The notes under the pieces: generated by a model
What the model saw: the letters and a program-made list of their open reading frames with translations, nothing else
Told to the model about the DNA's origin: nothing
Databases searched by the model: none
Shown here: piece after piece, positions 33,764-44,889 of the stretch
Numbering within the stretch: position 1 is the first letter of the stretch
Layout of the letters: each line of letters opens with the position of its first letter
Origin: Hyaloscypha bicolor E
Lineage: Eukaryota; Ascomycota; Leotiomycetes; Helotiales; Hyaloscyphaceae
DNA: 64,000 nucleotides
Assembly (NCBI RefSeq): GCF_002865645.1
Contig: NW_020194555.1
Coordinates: forward strand, 1,510,892-1,574,891
Reading direction: 5' to 3'
Position numbers and translations under genes: made by a program

Positions 33764-35563
33764 ATGTTGCGGAATATCCTAGATGACAGCCCCGACAGAG
33801 ACGCAACAGATGGGCCTAGTGTCAATCGAGCCCCTCAAAGCTTGTCCTGCCCCGATTGCGCACTAACCAATTTTCCCAATCTCTCAAAGCTCAAGTCAGT
33901 GTTCATTCTTGCCAACCTTGCATCTAATCACTAAAATCGAACAGCAAGCATCGGAATACACACGAAAGACCATACGAATGTCTGGCAAAAGATTGCTTCG
34001 AGCGCTTCGCTCAACGCCAGGCGCTCACCCGGCACACCGAGACTAAACACGGCGACGCGAGAAATCCTACGAAATTCTATCACTGCACCGTCGACGGCTG
34101 CAAATATTCGAGCTCGGGGCGATGGCGGAAAAGATTTACGAGGCCTGATCAGGTGAAGGAGCATATAAAAGACTACGGGCACTACGGCCCGCACTCCGCG
34201 AGCGATCGCCCACGGCGGCCGGGAAAGCGAATTTTGACGACCGAAGCGATTACGGCTCGTTTTGAAGAGTGGAGTGTGGATGAGAATGGAGACTCGCAGC
34301 CTCGACGGACGGTGCGGAGTTTTGAGTATAACTCGTTTAAGACCAGGTTGTGGCATCCGGATGTTGCAGCGGAGATATTTCTCAAGGGAGATGATGCAGG
34401 AGGAGGAGATGGGCACGTCTGCTCTGTGGAAGGTTGCTACTACCTTGGGAGGGGACGACCTGAAGGTTGTGAGAGAGTGGTGTTTAAGACGCTGAAGGCG
34501 TTGCTGGAGCACCATCGAAGGGCTCATGAATCGGGCTTAGGTCCTTCCCTTGCGATGCAAGTGAGGGAAAAGGAAAGAGGGAGTGCTCTTAGCTCGACTT
34601 CATCAGATTCTTACTCCTCCAGAACGCTATCTGTCAATTCAGACTCGCCGTATGGCCAGCTGGAGGATCTCCTGGGTTTGGGTTTCGGTACGGAAGATCC
34701 GAAAGTATGGAACGAAAACTTCGCTCCAGCTCCTTCAAGCTTCTGTAAGGCGAGTGAAGGTATCGAATGCTACTGTCAGTCTTGCTGTCAGCGCGAGATG
34801 GCCGTTCCGCTGCGTTCGGAATTTGTGGTCCCCCAGCTCCCAGGAGAGTCTTCCTACATGCACTTCACGACTCTACATAGCTCATCGAGCTTGCACGATA
34901 TACAATGCCAAGTATCGGAGCCCACTACAGATACCGAAGACTATCGATTCAGCCTCCCTTCCAGCCACTCCGCATCTCTATTCCGACATGACTCACTGAA
35001 TTCTCGCTCAAAGTAAGTCTTCTCCATCCTTTCCACAATGACATGAATAAAGCATAATACTCTCCAGACCCCGAGTCCCTTGCGATTTCCCCTCCTGCAA
35101 ATCAACTTTCCTTCGCAAATACGAAAAGCAACGACATGTTAAAAGCGTGCACAGCTCCGCAACACCATACAGCTGCCACCTCTGCGACAGCAAATTCCGA
35201 CGACAAGACAAACTCACCTCTCACGTGCAAAGTAAACACCCCGCCCACCCAACCGCGGAGTCGGAAACAAAGTCTATGATCAGTGGTTCCTCGGAGTTTC
35301 CGAGCTATAGCGCTTTGTCGGTGCCGAGTTTCCTATCAGGGAGAGATGTGGTGCCTAGTGATACCTTGGTTAGAGCGAATTCTGGCTCGGAGAGGTGGAT
35401 GAGCGGAATTGGCGATGTGTTTGCAGAACGACACTCGGTGGTTGGACAGCGAAATAGCTGGTTTGGGGGGATGGGTTGGCGGCCTGATAGTCCAAAACTG
35501 ATACCAGCGGGGACTAGCGAGTCGCCAATTTGTCTCGACGAAACACCACCAAGTTTTATTTAG
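33764..35563 (+). CDS. C2H2 zinc-finger transcription regulator, three exons
   Basis: Exons 33764-33894, 33945-35012 and 35068-35563 flank introns of 50 and 55 bp (phases 2 and 2), giving 564 residues. The first zinc finger is split by intron 1: CPDCALTNF in exon 1, with its histidines HRNTH in exon 2. Next come a finger starting YECLAKDCFERF, another starting YHCTVDGCKY, one starting HVCSVEGCYYLG, and two C-terminal fingers, VPCDFPSCKSTFLRKYEKQR and YSCHLCDSKFRRQDKLTSH. The middle is Ser-rich and disordered, with a small Cys cluster (CYCQSCC). It is probably a DNA-binding nuclear regulator; its targets cannot be told from the sequence. An in-frame TAG 15 bases upstream supports the ATG at 33764. 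Confidence 0.9.
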
Positions 35564-35750
35564 GTGTGGGAGTATATGTTTTCAATTGCATGGGAGGAGC
35601 GAATGGAGTTAGCCGGTACCAAAGCATTTGAGTTATTGGACTCCTGACAATGAGATAGTTCCATGGGCTCTTGAAGTCCAATTGTATCGTTGCGAAAGAA
35701 CTCGTGCTCTCGATAGAGGGCTATCAAAGAACGATGTTCGATCCCGATAC

Positions 35751-36521
35751 CATGGAGGACATTGGGGCCTGCGACGATTCAGCACTTCCTCGCAGTGCAG
35801 GCTGGAAACCAAGGGCTTTCATGCTCTTGGGCTAAGACTAAATCACAACGACTCTTTGAGTCTCGAACCGGCGATTTACCGTACGAATGGGGTTGTCCTC
35901 TATCGACTAACGACCTTTCGATCCTACCACCGTGTCCTCTCGCGCGCTACGAGCCCTCCGAATATATACATACAGAGATAGAGGGAACTGGGGAAGCGTT
36001 TGGCGGAGCTGCAGGGAGGATAATTCCGTGCCCGAGGACGCTTCGTGGTTATAAGGGGGGGGGGAAGAGGTCGATATTGCGCCTTCGTACGCGCCTATAC
36101 GCTGCCGTGGAAAACGAGCCTCTGGCTTTATTGCAAGAGTTGTCAAGGAGGCCTTTAATTCGCGTTGGATCACCTGGATTCGTGCTCTAAAGGGCCTGGG
36201 GATACGCTCTACGGATAGGCACACAACAGGGGCGTCATCCCAACTATCCGGGAAGGTTAGCCCTCACAAGGCCTTCCGGCTATACGCTATTGCAGTATGA
36301 ACTGCTTTCTGAGGTTTATAAGGGTACTGAAACACCGCGGAATAAGGGACCTGGGGCTGTCAGGAGAAGGGAGGTCCTTTCCCCCTTGTGGTTTTGGCAC
36401 CTCTTGGCAGGACTTTATATTAAATCCTTAGCTTAGCACGTCCCAATACCCTTCGGGAGGTCGCGGCCAACCATAGCCCCTGGACGTAAATAAATATCAT
36501 CATCATCATGGAGGACATTGG
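35751..36521 (+). mobile_element. Probable 5'-truncated LINE insertion with 15-bp target duplication
   Basis: The same 15 bases (CATGGAGGACATTGG) occur at 35751-35765 and 36507-36521. Between them lie 741 bp that end in GTAAATAAATATCATCATCATC at the right, i.e. a short (ATC)n tail, as typical of Tad/LINE 3' ends. Interior ORFs are fragmentary and give no clear reverse transcriptase, so this is probably only the 3' end. The target frame before and after the insert reads through in the same phase (MFDPDT... to a stop near 36585), so the insertion may have broken an ORF. The orientation is taken from the tail. Confidence 0.6.
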
Positions 36522-36558
36522 CGGCGAGGATAAAGATATGTTAAGCGAGAGGGATCCG

Positions 36559-37440
36559 CTACGGGTTTTTTTCCCAGAGTACTGAAATTAGGTAATGAGA
36601 ACCGAGAAAAGACTCACTTTCGAAATATTGTTGCAAAGATATGAGTGCTTCGTGCACCGGATTGAAGCGAAATCGAGGCTTGGTGATTAAAAAACCCTCA
36701 GCTAAAGCCATGGCAGACTTCAGATCCTGAAACTTCACAGTACCCACATACAGCTTCGCGACGTATCGCGAGGCGTTGCAGGGAAGTCCTCGGTGCGAGG
36801 CAGGAGCTAAGTCCATCGCCCTGAAATTGCAAGCTACCAGTTTAACCATAAATGCGTCGACTGCTTCCATCTCGTAAAAACTCGCGTTTGAGTCGATTGC
36901 TGGGGAACACAGCGGCGCTGGATCTACTGCTCTCGTTTGGAGGAAAGGACATGTATAGCTTAATGTCTAGTTTCTTATTGCCGTGCAGGTAGAAAATCTG
37001 CGAGCCAATCCCTCCGTCCCCTTTCCCTCAGGTTTTCCAATTCCTGACTGGAAAAGTAACAATGACCTGGTACTACGGCAGTCTCATGACATACAGTACC
37101 TCCATTGAACTGCAACAAACTCAGCGTCTTCATCACCATCAGGAGGGCGACAAACAGCAATTATAGCCAAACTAGTAGATCCCACTAAAGTCCTTCCGGG
37201 AGCACTTGGAAGCCAAGAACGATTGTCATGTATAGAATGAGAGCACCCAGAACACAGAGTACCGCGTAATAGATTATGGAATCGTGAATGGTCAGAGAGG
37301 GTGCTTTCACGGCGAGATTCCCAACTCGCCCAAAGGTGTCGAAGAGTAAAGGCGGGTGGTAGTGGAAGGTGTTGGCAGCCAGCCAGTGCAACAAAAAGCT
37401 ACAACGGTCTGACCATGCCTAATATCCCGTCAAGCCCCAA
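36559..37440 (-). other. Unassigned minus-strand coding-like remnants
   Basis: Minus-strand ORFs at 36559-36870 (VDAFMVKLVACNFRAMDL...), 36975-37160 and 37185-37394 (which carries one hydrophobic segment) look partly protein-like but cannot be joined. They may be decayed 3' parts of the neighbouring regulator pseudogene or of a different gene. Confidence 0.25.
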
Positions 37441-37507
37441 CCCCCCTGATTGATCTTGTCTGCCACTCGACCTTGCAGTAACTTCCTCGTGCAGCTCCTC
37501 CAAAACA

Positions 37508-39093
37508 CTAGTGCATCACCTTGCAAGGGATTAACCTCTCCTGATTGCTTATTTGCTCCTGGCCTCGTTCGGCAGCCTGGAGATATTTCTTGATCATATT
37601 TGTTTTTGAGGGTTGCTTGATGATGAAGACGTAGGTGGCAACAATGACACTGTAGCCACAGAAATGGGCGAACTGGAACGAGTTAGTTGTGCCGGAATTT
37701 TGTCCAGACCTGCATTCCATACCCATGAGGCTTTACAGCTCTTGACGTTCGTCAAGAAGACGTTTATCATCTCGGTGGTGCGCAAGGCGGCATCCGAACA
37801 CTTCTCTACCTTGATCGCAACTTCCTCCTCCCACTCTGCGACTAAAGGGACACAGGAACCGCTTGCAGTTCAGTACTCAGCATCATCTAATAAATACGTT
37901 CGGTATAGCAGGATCTCGACATTTGCTAAAGCGGGCTTCAACGCTCTGCTCTGAATAACTGTGAGAGTATTGCAAAGCAGAGACTCTTCCAAGTAAAGGA
38001 AAGTCGCAGCTTCTTCCTGCCGCGACCCCAACTCCATCTCAATATCTCTAACCCTGTCGCGCCGCACATTGGGGATTATAGTTCGAGGAGGATATACTCT
38101 CTTTTGCACGTGACCGACGATATTAGCAAGCCTAGTTGATGAAATATCAGTATATATTCCGAAGCCAGGGCAGGAGAGACTTACTTAATTTGACACAGTG
38201 GGGCCGGTCTTCATGGAACAGTCACGCTCAGCAACTATCATACTTGTGGGAGTGAGCATATTGTCATCAACCACAGCAGGTAACTCCTAAAAATCATGTT
38301 CGTATCACTTTGTTGTTACATTATACCTATGGCAGTGAGGCAAACTTGGCCAATAAATTCGTCCTGCATCGATTGAGGATTTCCCAAAACTACGCTCAAA
38401 TATCTGTCAAGTACATATGTACCCAGAATACTCGTTTTTGACATTCAGATAGAATCAAATCCTGAGGTTGCCCCAGACTGTTGGGCGAGCCATACTTTCG
38501 CTGCAGACTGATAGCAAAGGCCAGGTTGATAACTGTGCCAAAAATAGACCAGCACTGGTGCTTTTGAGATCTCGACAGGAGATAAAAGCACTGAAGAAGT
38601 CGGGCTTGGGTTGTTGGCAAGCAAATCTCGCCCACCTCAACATCCAACTGCTTTTCTGCTGCTTGAAAGTACAGAAAACTAAGAGTCGGTCAAGTCGGTC
38701 AGTCGGCGTTTAGTAGTCGATTAGAAAAGAGTATTTCAATGTTCCAGAACTTTGGGTACATTTGAAAGGAGCGAGGAGTCTTCAATATACAATTCTGTCA
38801 TACAACATTCGGACTGGTAGCTTGACTGAAATCATACCTCAGATCTGCATTGCCTTCGCTCGATTCACTATTCTCATGACTTTGGACAGCTGCCCGAATC
38901 ATGAATATTACGGCGCGCTTACTGGGCGCGCGACCGGATCAGACTGAACGCCTTTATATTCTTCCAGCATGCCATTGAACCACGAGTTTAATGTAGGCAT
39001 ATGGACGAAATGGATTATCGGAGCAACGTTCTCGAAGTAAGGCGATACCATCTGCCGAGCTTTCGTCTCAGCAGGCAGGATAATACCTGTCAC
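37508..39093 (-). pseudogene. Fungal-specific transcription factor (Zn2Cys6-type, Fungal_trans domain) pseudogene
   Basis: On the minus strand, pieces appear in the right order for the middle-homology domain of Zn2Cys6 regulators. First ILPAETKARQMVSPYFENVAPIIHFVH (about 39010-39090), then TTQARLLQCFYLLSRSQKHQCW and CQKRVFWVHM (38400-38640), a frameshift, LDRYLSVVLGNPQSMQDEF (about 38340-38405), MELGSRQEEAATFLY (37870-38109), and the end segment KKYLQAAERGQEQISNQ (37508-37726). No Zn2Cys6 DNA-binding region is visible upstream. At least one frameshift near 38405 and missing or stop-ridden stretches near 38700-38900 make it non-functional. It faces the MFS pseudogene, an arrangement common for pathway-specific regulators and their transporters. 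Confidence 0.65.
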
Positions 39094-39689
39094 GTGCTGC
39101 GCATAGGTATATATATAGCTTCTTTACCGCCATTAGGGCTGGATCATTCTTACATATTTATACATTACACCCATATTCCACTTCCACAGCTTGTCCAGGC
39201 CGTGACAATACCGAACGGTGCATCAATATCTGGGACAGGCGGGTCGCCGAATCGAAAGATGGGGACTTTCTGGGTGTGGGCGATTCCCCGATGGAGGCTA
39301 TAGCGGGTAGGTTAAAAGGGAGCCATGGACTGGGAAAGCTTGCTTGAGTTCGGTATCACGTTCTGGTGTGCTCTCCTCAGGCGGTGATTTGAGTTTGGCA
39401 GCCCGACGGGGAGGCAATCTTTATCCTAACCAAATTAGTATAGGAGTTCAACTTGCTCTTCCTATAAAAGGAATTAACATCTCGGGCCAGAGAAGACTCA
39501 GGGCGTTGGAGAGATCTAGAGCTGCACTGGCTTGTCTTCAATATTTTCAGACTCCTCAATGGCTTTTCCGCTGCCGGCCCGCCAAGTACAATTAGCGGGT
39601 GAGATATTATCCGAGGGCAATATTGCGGTTACTGACGAGTTAATAGGGTTTGCGCGGATCTCTACACATTAGAAACTCGGCACGGTCAC

Positions 39690-40428
39690 ACTTTGCTCGC
39701 ATACAATATCGCTACACCAATTGGGTCTGTCATGGGCCCCATTATCTCAGGCTGGGCTGTGATGGATACATGGCGATTGCCATTCTGTATAAGCAGGACC
39801 CATCGGGGGGCCTGTATTGTAGGCGTATTGCTAGGGATGCCAGAGACAAACCACAATATCATACTAGACAACCGGGCCAAGCAGATTCGTACCAAAATGG
39901 GCAGCTTGAGCCCTCATGGTCCATGTAAATGCAAAGGAATTTGTTTGGCAAGACTTTTTAACCAAAGCGCCCATCCGGCCAACAATCATGCTCTGCAAAG
40001 AACCACTCGTCTTCTTCACCTGCATCTATCTGGCATTCGGTACGCCGTCTTCTACATATTCCTGTAGTCGTACCCAGTCATATTCGAAGGTTTGCACATC
40101 TGCTCAAAGTTATACGAGATTGAAACTGACACTGTAATAGATATATACGGCTTCAACACCGGTGAAGAGGGACTCAGCTACTTGTTCGACAGTTATACTG
40201 CTTGTTCTTCGTCGGCTAACGGAACGCCAGGCCCCAATTGGCAGTTCATGAGCGCCTGCTCTCCAATTTGCGGCAGTGCCGATATACAGAGCTCTTGGTG
40301 TAGATGGAGCAAGCAGTTTCGTTGGTTTCGTTGCTGCGGTCATGGGTACCATCCCTTTCGCATTCTGGATCTACGGGAAAGGTTGCTGAAAAAGAGCAAA
40401 TGGGCACAAGAATTGACTTATGATTAAA
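39690..40428 (+). pseudogene. MFS multidrug-type transporter pseudogene
   Basis: Plus-strand pieces match the central and C-terminal parts of a major-facilitator drug:proton antiporter. LAYNIATPIGSVMGPIISGW is followed by VGVLLGMPETNHNIILDNRAK, then in other frames WQDFLTKAPIRPTIMLCKEP and LVFFTCIYLAFG, then YGFNTGEEGLSYL, and finally GASSFVGFVAAVMGTIPFAF with the C-terminus ELTYD (stop at 40428). At least three frameshifts and a deletion of several membrane helices are evident, and the first five or so helices are missing. Intact members export toxins or secondary metabolites at the plasma membrane. It lies next to a regulator pseudogene transcribed toward it from the other strand. Confidence 0.75.
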
Positions 40429-40640
40429 TGTACTCGAAGTTATGGAAGATTGAACCTCAAAGAGGTTGAATGTAATCTCACCAAGTTCTCCCGAATATGG
40501 ACTTTTCATGTGCTTGAATGTACTAGTTTTCTAGGAACATTCAACTTCTCATACCCTTGAATGTACCGCGGCTTCCTGGAATATTTAGCAATCTCTTTTC
40601 TTTGAATGTACAGTGCCAGTTTCCCAGGGACATTGGACAT
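40424..40640. repeat. Degenerate minisatellite of about 44 bp
   Basis: The decamer TTGAATGTAC (or one-base variants) recurs at 40424, 40466, 40514, 40557 and 40602, i.e. at spacings of 42, 48, 43 and 45. Each copy is followed by a second conserved part similar to TTTYCYRGGRACATT. Diverged copies recur near 40836 and in 43000-43600. The array starts exactly at the MFS pseudogene stop. Confidence 0.6.
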
Positions 40641-41057
40641 GTTAGTTGTTATTCACGTGATCATCCCCCATTAGGTTAGCTCAACTGCAGAGGCATATAA
40701 ACCCTCTCCTGGGCCGCACTTCTTATATTTTAGACGTCTCAATCTATACCAACTTTACTTACCCTTATATTTGAAGCCTAATTACATGCAAAACACTGCT
40801 TTGTTCACTCAAATGTCTCAGAACACCCCACATCTTTGAATGATCCAAGTTCTCCTAGAACATTTAAATTTTTATGACTTTGAGAAACTGAAACTTCACA
40901 AGCCACTTTTGCATTGTTCTAGGCAGTGTGAGAACAATGAAAGCAACGCTTTTATTTGTCTGAAATCCATGTTAAATCCAGACGAAGTCCACGCAAATTC
41001 GGTCGCTTAGCGGCTAAACACCGGTGCTCGAGCAAGGGGTAGCGAAATCAACCTGAC

Positions 41058-41544
41058 TCAAAAACCCAGAGCCATTAGAATTCCCTCCCAGAACTGGCCC
41101 TCAATCTCCAAGCGTACCCTCAAGTGCCTCTCCCGTGACACTGTCATCATAACTCCATATCCCTCAAACTTGCCCTCCTTGATCTGAACGTCGATGTAGT
41201 ACTTTTGCAAGATAGCCGTGTGAATAATACCCTCCTTGTCAGCTCCAGTTTCATTGAGAACGGTTTGTATAGCGTAGTCATAGTTCCTACCCCTAACTAA
41301 GCCCTCATGCGGGACAACTGAGCCCTTTAGCCATCCCCCAATGACATTGTAAACCCTTGCTTCCAAGTCGAAGCAGTATTGGAGGTCGACGGGTCGGTTT
41401 TGGCAAAGCAGCTCCTAAGATAGGCGATCAGTATCGCCTTCAAAAGCAATGCGCTAGCCAGGGATGGGAACTTACGAACTGGTGGCAGTACTCAAATAAT
41501 AGCCAAAGGGGTGTGCCGGGAGCAGGAATGTAAGATATCGACAT
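41058..41544 (-). CDS. Orphan protein, two exons
   Basis: Exons 41544-41476 and 41414-41058 flank a 61-bp intron (GTAAGT...CTTAG) in phase 0, giving 141 residues from MSISYIPAPG. No known domain was recognised. The protein is compact and balanced in charge, has no signal peptide or membrane segment, and looks folded: alternating hydrophobic strands (VYNVIGGWLKG, AILQKYYIDVQIKEG, RHLRVRLEIEGQFWEGIL). The intact splice sites and frame inside a zone full of broken genes suggest it is real and under selection, or young. It could be a lineage-specific gene. Function unknown. Confidence 0.5.
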
Positions 41545-43321
41545 CTTTGCAATGGTTCGCTTCGCCTTTCGCTTCGCGGGTGAAAGTCGGTAATTGGGAA
41601 AGGGGAAACGGGTAAACGCAGGTGGATTAGCTAAACGTGCTTTCCTTGGCAGCTATTGACCCGGGTAGCAGGTAAGCTGCGGTGGTTGAGGAAATGGTCA
41701 CGGGAAGACGCTGGTGGATGCGGATGAACGCACTTTGCTTTGCGGGTATCGGGTTAGGTGGTAGGCAGTAGAAGTGAATGTTGGTATCGGATGTCGGATG
41801 TCAGCAATTGATAGCGGTTGACTGGGTCTGAAGATATTTGAGGCGGGGCGTTCTCCTCTAGTGCTGTTATGCGGCCACAGGGCAGTGATGCAAGGAGATT
41901 AGATGAAAGAAGTGATAGGGAGGGACTCGCTATAAACAATACAGTCGCACTGTGTTTTAGGGTCCCAAGTTCCCTATAGCTGTCTTTTCATATATGGCAT
42001 TACCTTTGAGTCTACCCAAATGTCCAACTTTATGCAAAGTAATTGAATGTATGTGCAAGGAGAGCAGACATGTATTTGCAAGGGAAGCGAGTGAGAGATA
42101 TTAGATCCCCCTTGCGGCTATTTGCTTCGGGGAAGTGGGTAAGAATAGCTGGTGTTGGCGTCGGATGTCGGATGTTAGCAGTTAATAGCAGTTGACGGTT
42201 CCCGGAGGTATTTTGGAGAGGAGGGGGTCTATTTATAGTGCGGCCGCAGGGTTATAGTACTAGGATAAAGTTCCCCGCTTCACTTCCGAGTTTTATAGTA
42301 AAGGCGTTATTTAATCGCAACGCCCAATTAGCATAAATATATGTCGAATATTACGCGTATTTCTGTCTCTTTATATAGTACTTTAGCGGTAAGATCAAGG
42401 AGTTTTTAGATAATTAGTATTAGAGAAGGGGGGAAACCTTATTTTGCACCAAAATTCGCTTTATTTCAAACCCTATAGCTTTACCCTTACCAAAAATTCA
42501 ACGACTTGCAATTAAATTTGATTCCAAAGAGACAAATCAATTAGAAGTGTTTGAGCTAACCTCTATTCCAATTCTTGAGTATACTTGTCATGTAAAGTTT
42601 TGGTTAAATAAATTGGTGTTCTAGTGAGTTTTGGTGCAAATCAAATCACGGGTACTTTTATCGAGATGACTGTAGCATGTAAAAGATTAGATGAAGGAGG
42701 CGGATGGCCGCGGGAGTAAGGCATGAAGGATTAGATATAAAGACATATGAGGCGGCAATACAGCCGGAAGGCAAAATGAGGGAAGGCACCTCCCCGAGCT
42801 ATCGCCTCTAGTTAATGGGTAACGGGCTCAAATATTGGTATTGAATGTCGGGTATCCCCGCTTCACCGTTTCAAAAGTTGTTGAAGTATAGTAATATAGC
42901 CGCAGAAGTAGGAATTTAAAAATATGAGATAAAAGAAGATATAAAGGGTGGATTGATGTAAACGAAAAAAACTCTGCATTGTGGTTTTTATATCCTAGGT
43001 CGAGTTGGACATCGAACTCATCTTAGAGAGCATTTCGATGTTCTGAAACTTTAAGAATTGCTGAAGGGACTTGAATTTGAATGCACCATGACTTGGAGAA
43101 ACATTTAATAGGAGCCGATGTATTCCAAATGTCTAACTTGACTTGGAACATTGAAAATTGGATTCTACTGTTCTTGTCCACTGAGAGGAAGGTTTCTGGG
43201 AGACAGAGCGGAATCTTTTTTAATCGTCCCAAGTTGAGCTGGACATTGGAAATACCGCCTCTCGAAAAATACATTTCCATTGTTCATTTCAAATGTTTCA
43301 AACTAAGCTTGAGATTGCAAA
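41545..43321. repeat. Intergenic region with diverged duplicated blocks
   Basis: No gene. A block around 41782-41822 (ATCGGATGTCGGATGTCAGC...) recurs diverged at 42155-42195, each followed by a GCGGCC-containing stretch, and partly again at about 42836-42856. Local AT-rich stretches (42250-42650) have a weak RIP-like look. This is probably a pile of old repeats; the orphan gene's promoter must be at its left end. Confidence 0.45.
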
Positions 43322-43478
43322 CAGTGTGTCAAAGGAATACTCAAACTACTTAAGTTACTTAAGTATATACTCAATGAGTATTGAGTAGAGTATAAGTAGG
43401 ACATATTTTGGCTGAGTAGAGTATGAGCAGGACCCACTACTCTACTCTACTCTACTCATTTGACACACTGATTGCAAA
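43314..43478. mobile_element. hAT-like MITE, 149 bp, with 8-bp target duplication
   Basis: Perfect 12-bp terminal inverted repeats CAGTGTGTCAAA (43322-43333) and TTTGACACACTG (43459-43470) are flanked directly by identical 8-bp copies ATTGCAAA (43314-43321 and 43471-43478). Eight-base duplications and CAG/CTG ends are hallmarks of the hAT superfamily. The 149-bp element has no coding capacity; its interior holds internal inverted sequence around ACTCAATGAGTATTGAGT and a CTACT-type run. The structure is seen directly; mobilisation by a hAT transposase elsewhere is inferred. Confidence 0.82.
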
Positions 43479-43896
43479 CACTTCCTCTCTCCATATAAAC
43501 CTACGTTGCTGCACATTCGAAATCAGCCCTCTTCAAAGATCTCAGACATTATAGAACAATCGATCTTGGGCCAAGTTGAACATTCGAAAATACTTGGGGA
43601 GTAATGAATGCTGGGTGAGATCAAAAGTTTTTCGATGCCCCAAAACAATGAAACCAAAACCACTTCCGACACGTATATTATTGCCTGCCTCTCTCAATAT
43701 TCAAGCCAAAGCCAAAACGGGAACAACGAAATCACCCTATTCGAAGAGAAAGGCTTTGAAGTGAAGAAGCAGGGGAAATCTTCAAATCACGAAAAGACGG
43801 ATTTTGGTTGACGTGACAGAGGCTCCAAAGTGTACAATGGATTTCAGTGGACACAACTAGAGAAGGTGAAAATGCCAGCTAGTCCAGAGCCGTGAA

Positions 43897-44889
43897 TCAA
43901 GCCTCACTCAACCCCACCATCTTCAGAGAATCCTCCCACAACCTCGCTTCCTTCTCCTTATCAAAGGCATATTCCGCATACCCACTCTCGTGATTCTCTG
44001 TTGGAGGAGCCAAATCACAATCCTCAAAATACAGTCGTCCCTTCCCCTCATAATCCTTCCCCACAGCAGCAAGCACCGAAGTCGCAGCGCCCTGTTCCGT
44101 GCTCTTCAAAATATTCTCAACATTTGGTCTCGCCCTCCACTGCGCCATCATCTCCGCTGGAATGAACTTCTGCAACCCCGTCCATATCCCACCCGGATGA
44201 AGCGAGTACCCATGCAATCCTTTCCCCCCAAAACGATTCTCAACCTCATTCGCCATATAGATATTTGACGTCTTGCTCTGTCCGTACCCTCTCCAAGGCG
44301 TATAACTCCCATCCTCAAACCCATAATTTCCAAACTGCACTTCGGCAACCATGTGCCCAGTGGAGCTCACATTCACAACCCTCGAGTGGAACTCCGGGGT
44401 TGATGATACGATCATGGTATCCTTTAACAAATTAAAGAACAGAAAATGAGCGAGATGGTTCACCCCGAACTGGATCTCGAACCCATCTTTCGTCTTTCCC
44501 TCGGGGGCAGCCATAATCCCCGCATTATTAACAAGCACATTGAGCGTCTTGCTCTTACTCAGAAACATTTTCGCAGCGGCCAGGACACTCTCGAGAGAAT
44601 TGTTGTCCATCTCAAGCAGCTCAACGCGTCCTGGTTCGAGGAAGGATTTACATGCTTCTTCTCCCTTTTTGAGGTCCCGGACTGTGAGAAATATTTTTCC
44701 TCCTGTTGCTGCGAGAGCCCGACCGGTTTCTGGGCCGATGCCTGCGGAGGCCCCGGTTACGATGAAGACTTTGTCGGGCAATTTTCCAACCAAGTTTTCA
44801 TCTTTGATTATTTGGAGAGCAGTGGGGCGGGCGTCGCCGGGACCGCGGAGGTTGGAGACTCTGTGGGCTTCTGAATATTTGTTTGGCAT
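43897..44889 (-). CDS. Short-chain dehydrogenase/reductase (retinol dehydrogenase-like)
   Basis: Intact single-exon gene of 330 residues. The Rossmann cofactor motif TGASAGIG lies at residues 45-52, NNAG at 121-124, the NVSS strand with the catalytic Ser region at 173-176, and the catalytic Y202-x3-K206 (YGQSK). A NADP(H)- or NAD(H)-dependent redox reaction on a small carbonyl or alcohol is expected; the substrate cannot be told. The long N-terminal extension before the Rossmann fold and HPGGIWTGLQKF after the active site resemble WWOX/retinol-dehydrogenase-type fungal SDRs. There is no membrane anchor or signal peptide. The upstream region is unusual in lying amid repeats and broken genes, yet the reading frame is clean. 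Confidence 0.92.
   Translation of the reverse strand: MPNKYSEAHRVSNLRGPGDARPTALQIIKDENLVGKLPDKVFIVTGASAGIGPETGRALAATGGKIFLTVRDLKKGEEACKSFLEPGRVELLEMDNNSLESVLAAAKMFLSKSKTLNVLVNNAGIMAAPEGKTKDGFEIQFGVNHLAHFLFFNLLKDTMIVSSTPEFHSRVVNVSSTGHMVAEVQFGNYGFEDGSYTPWRGYGQSKTSNIYMANEVENRFGGKGLHGYSLHPGGIWTGLQKFIPAEMMAQWRARPNVENILKSTEQGAATSVLAAVGKDYEGKGRLYFEDCDLAPPTENHESGYAEYAFDKEKEARLWEDSLKMVGLSEA

Noticed and set aside
35830..35890. tRNA-derived SINE in the 35.8-36.5 kb insert
   Set aside because: A GGTTCGAGACTC-like B box exists on the minus strand, but the D-arm and T-arm pairings fail and the tail orientation is opposite.
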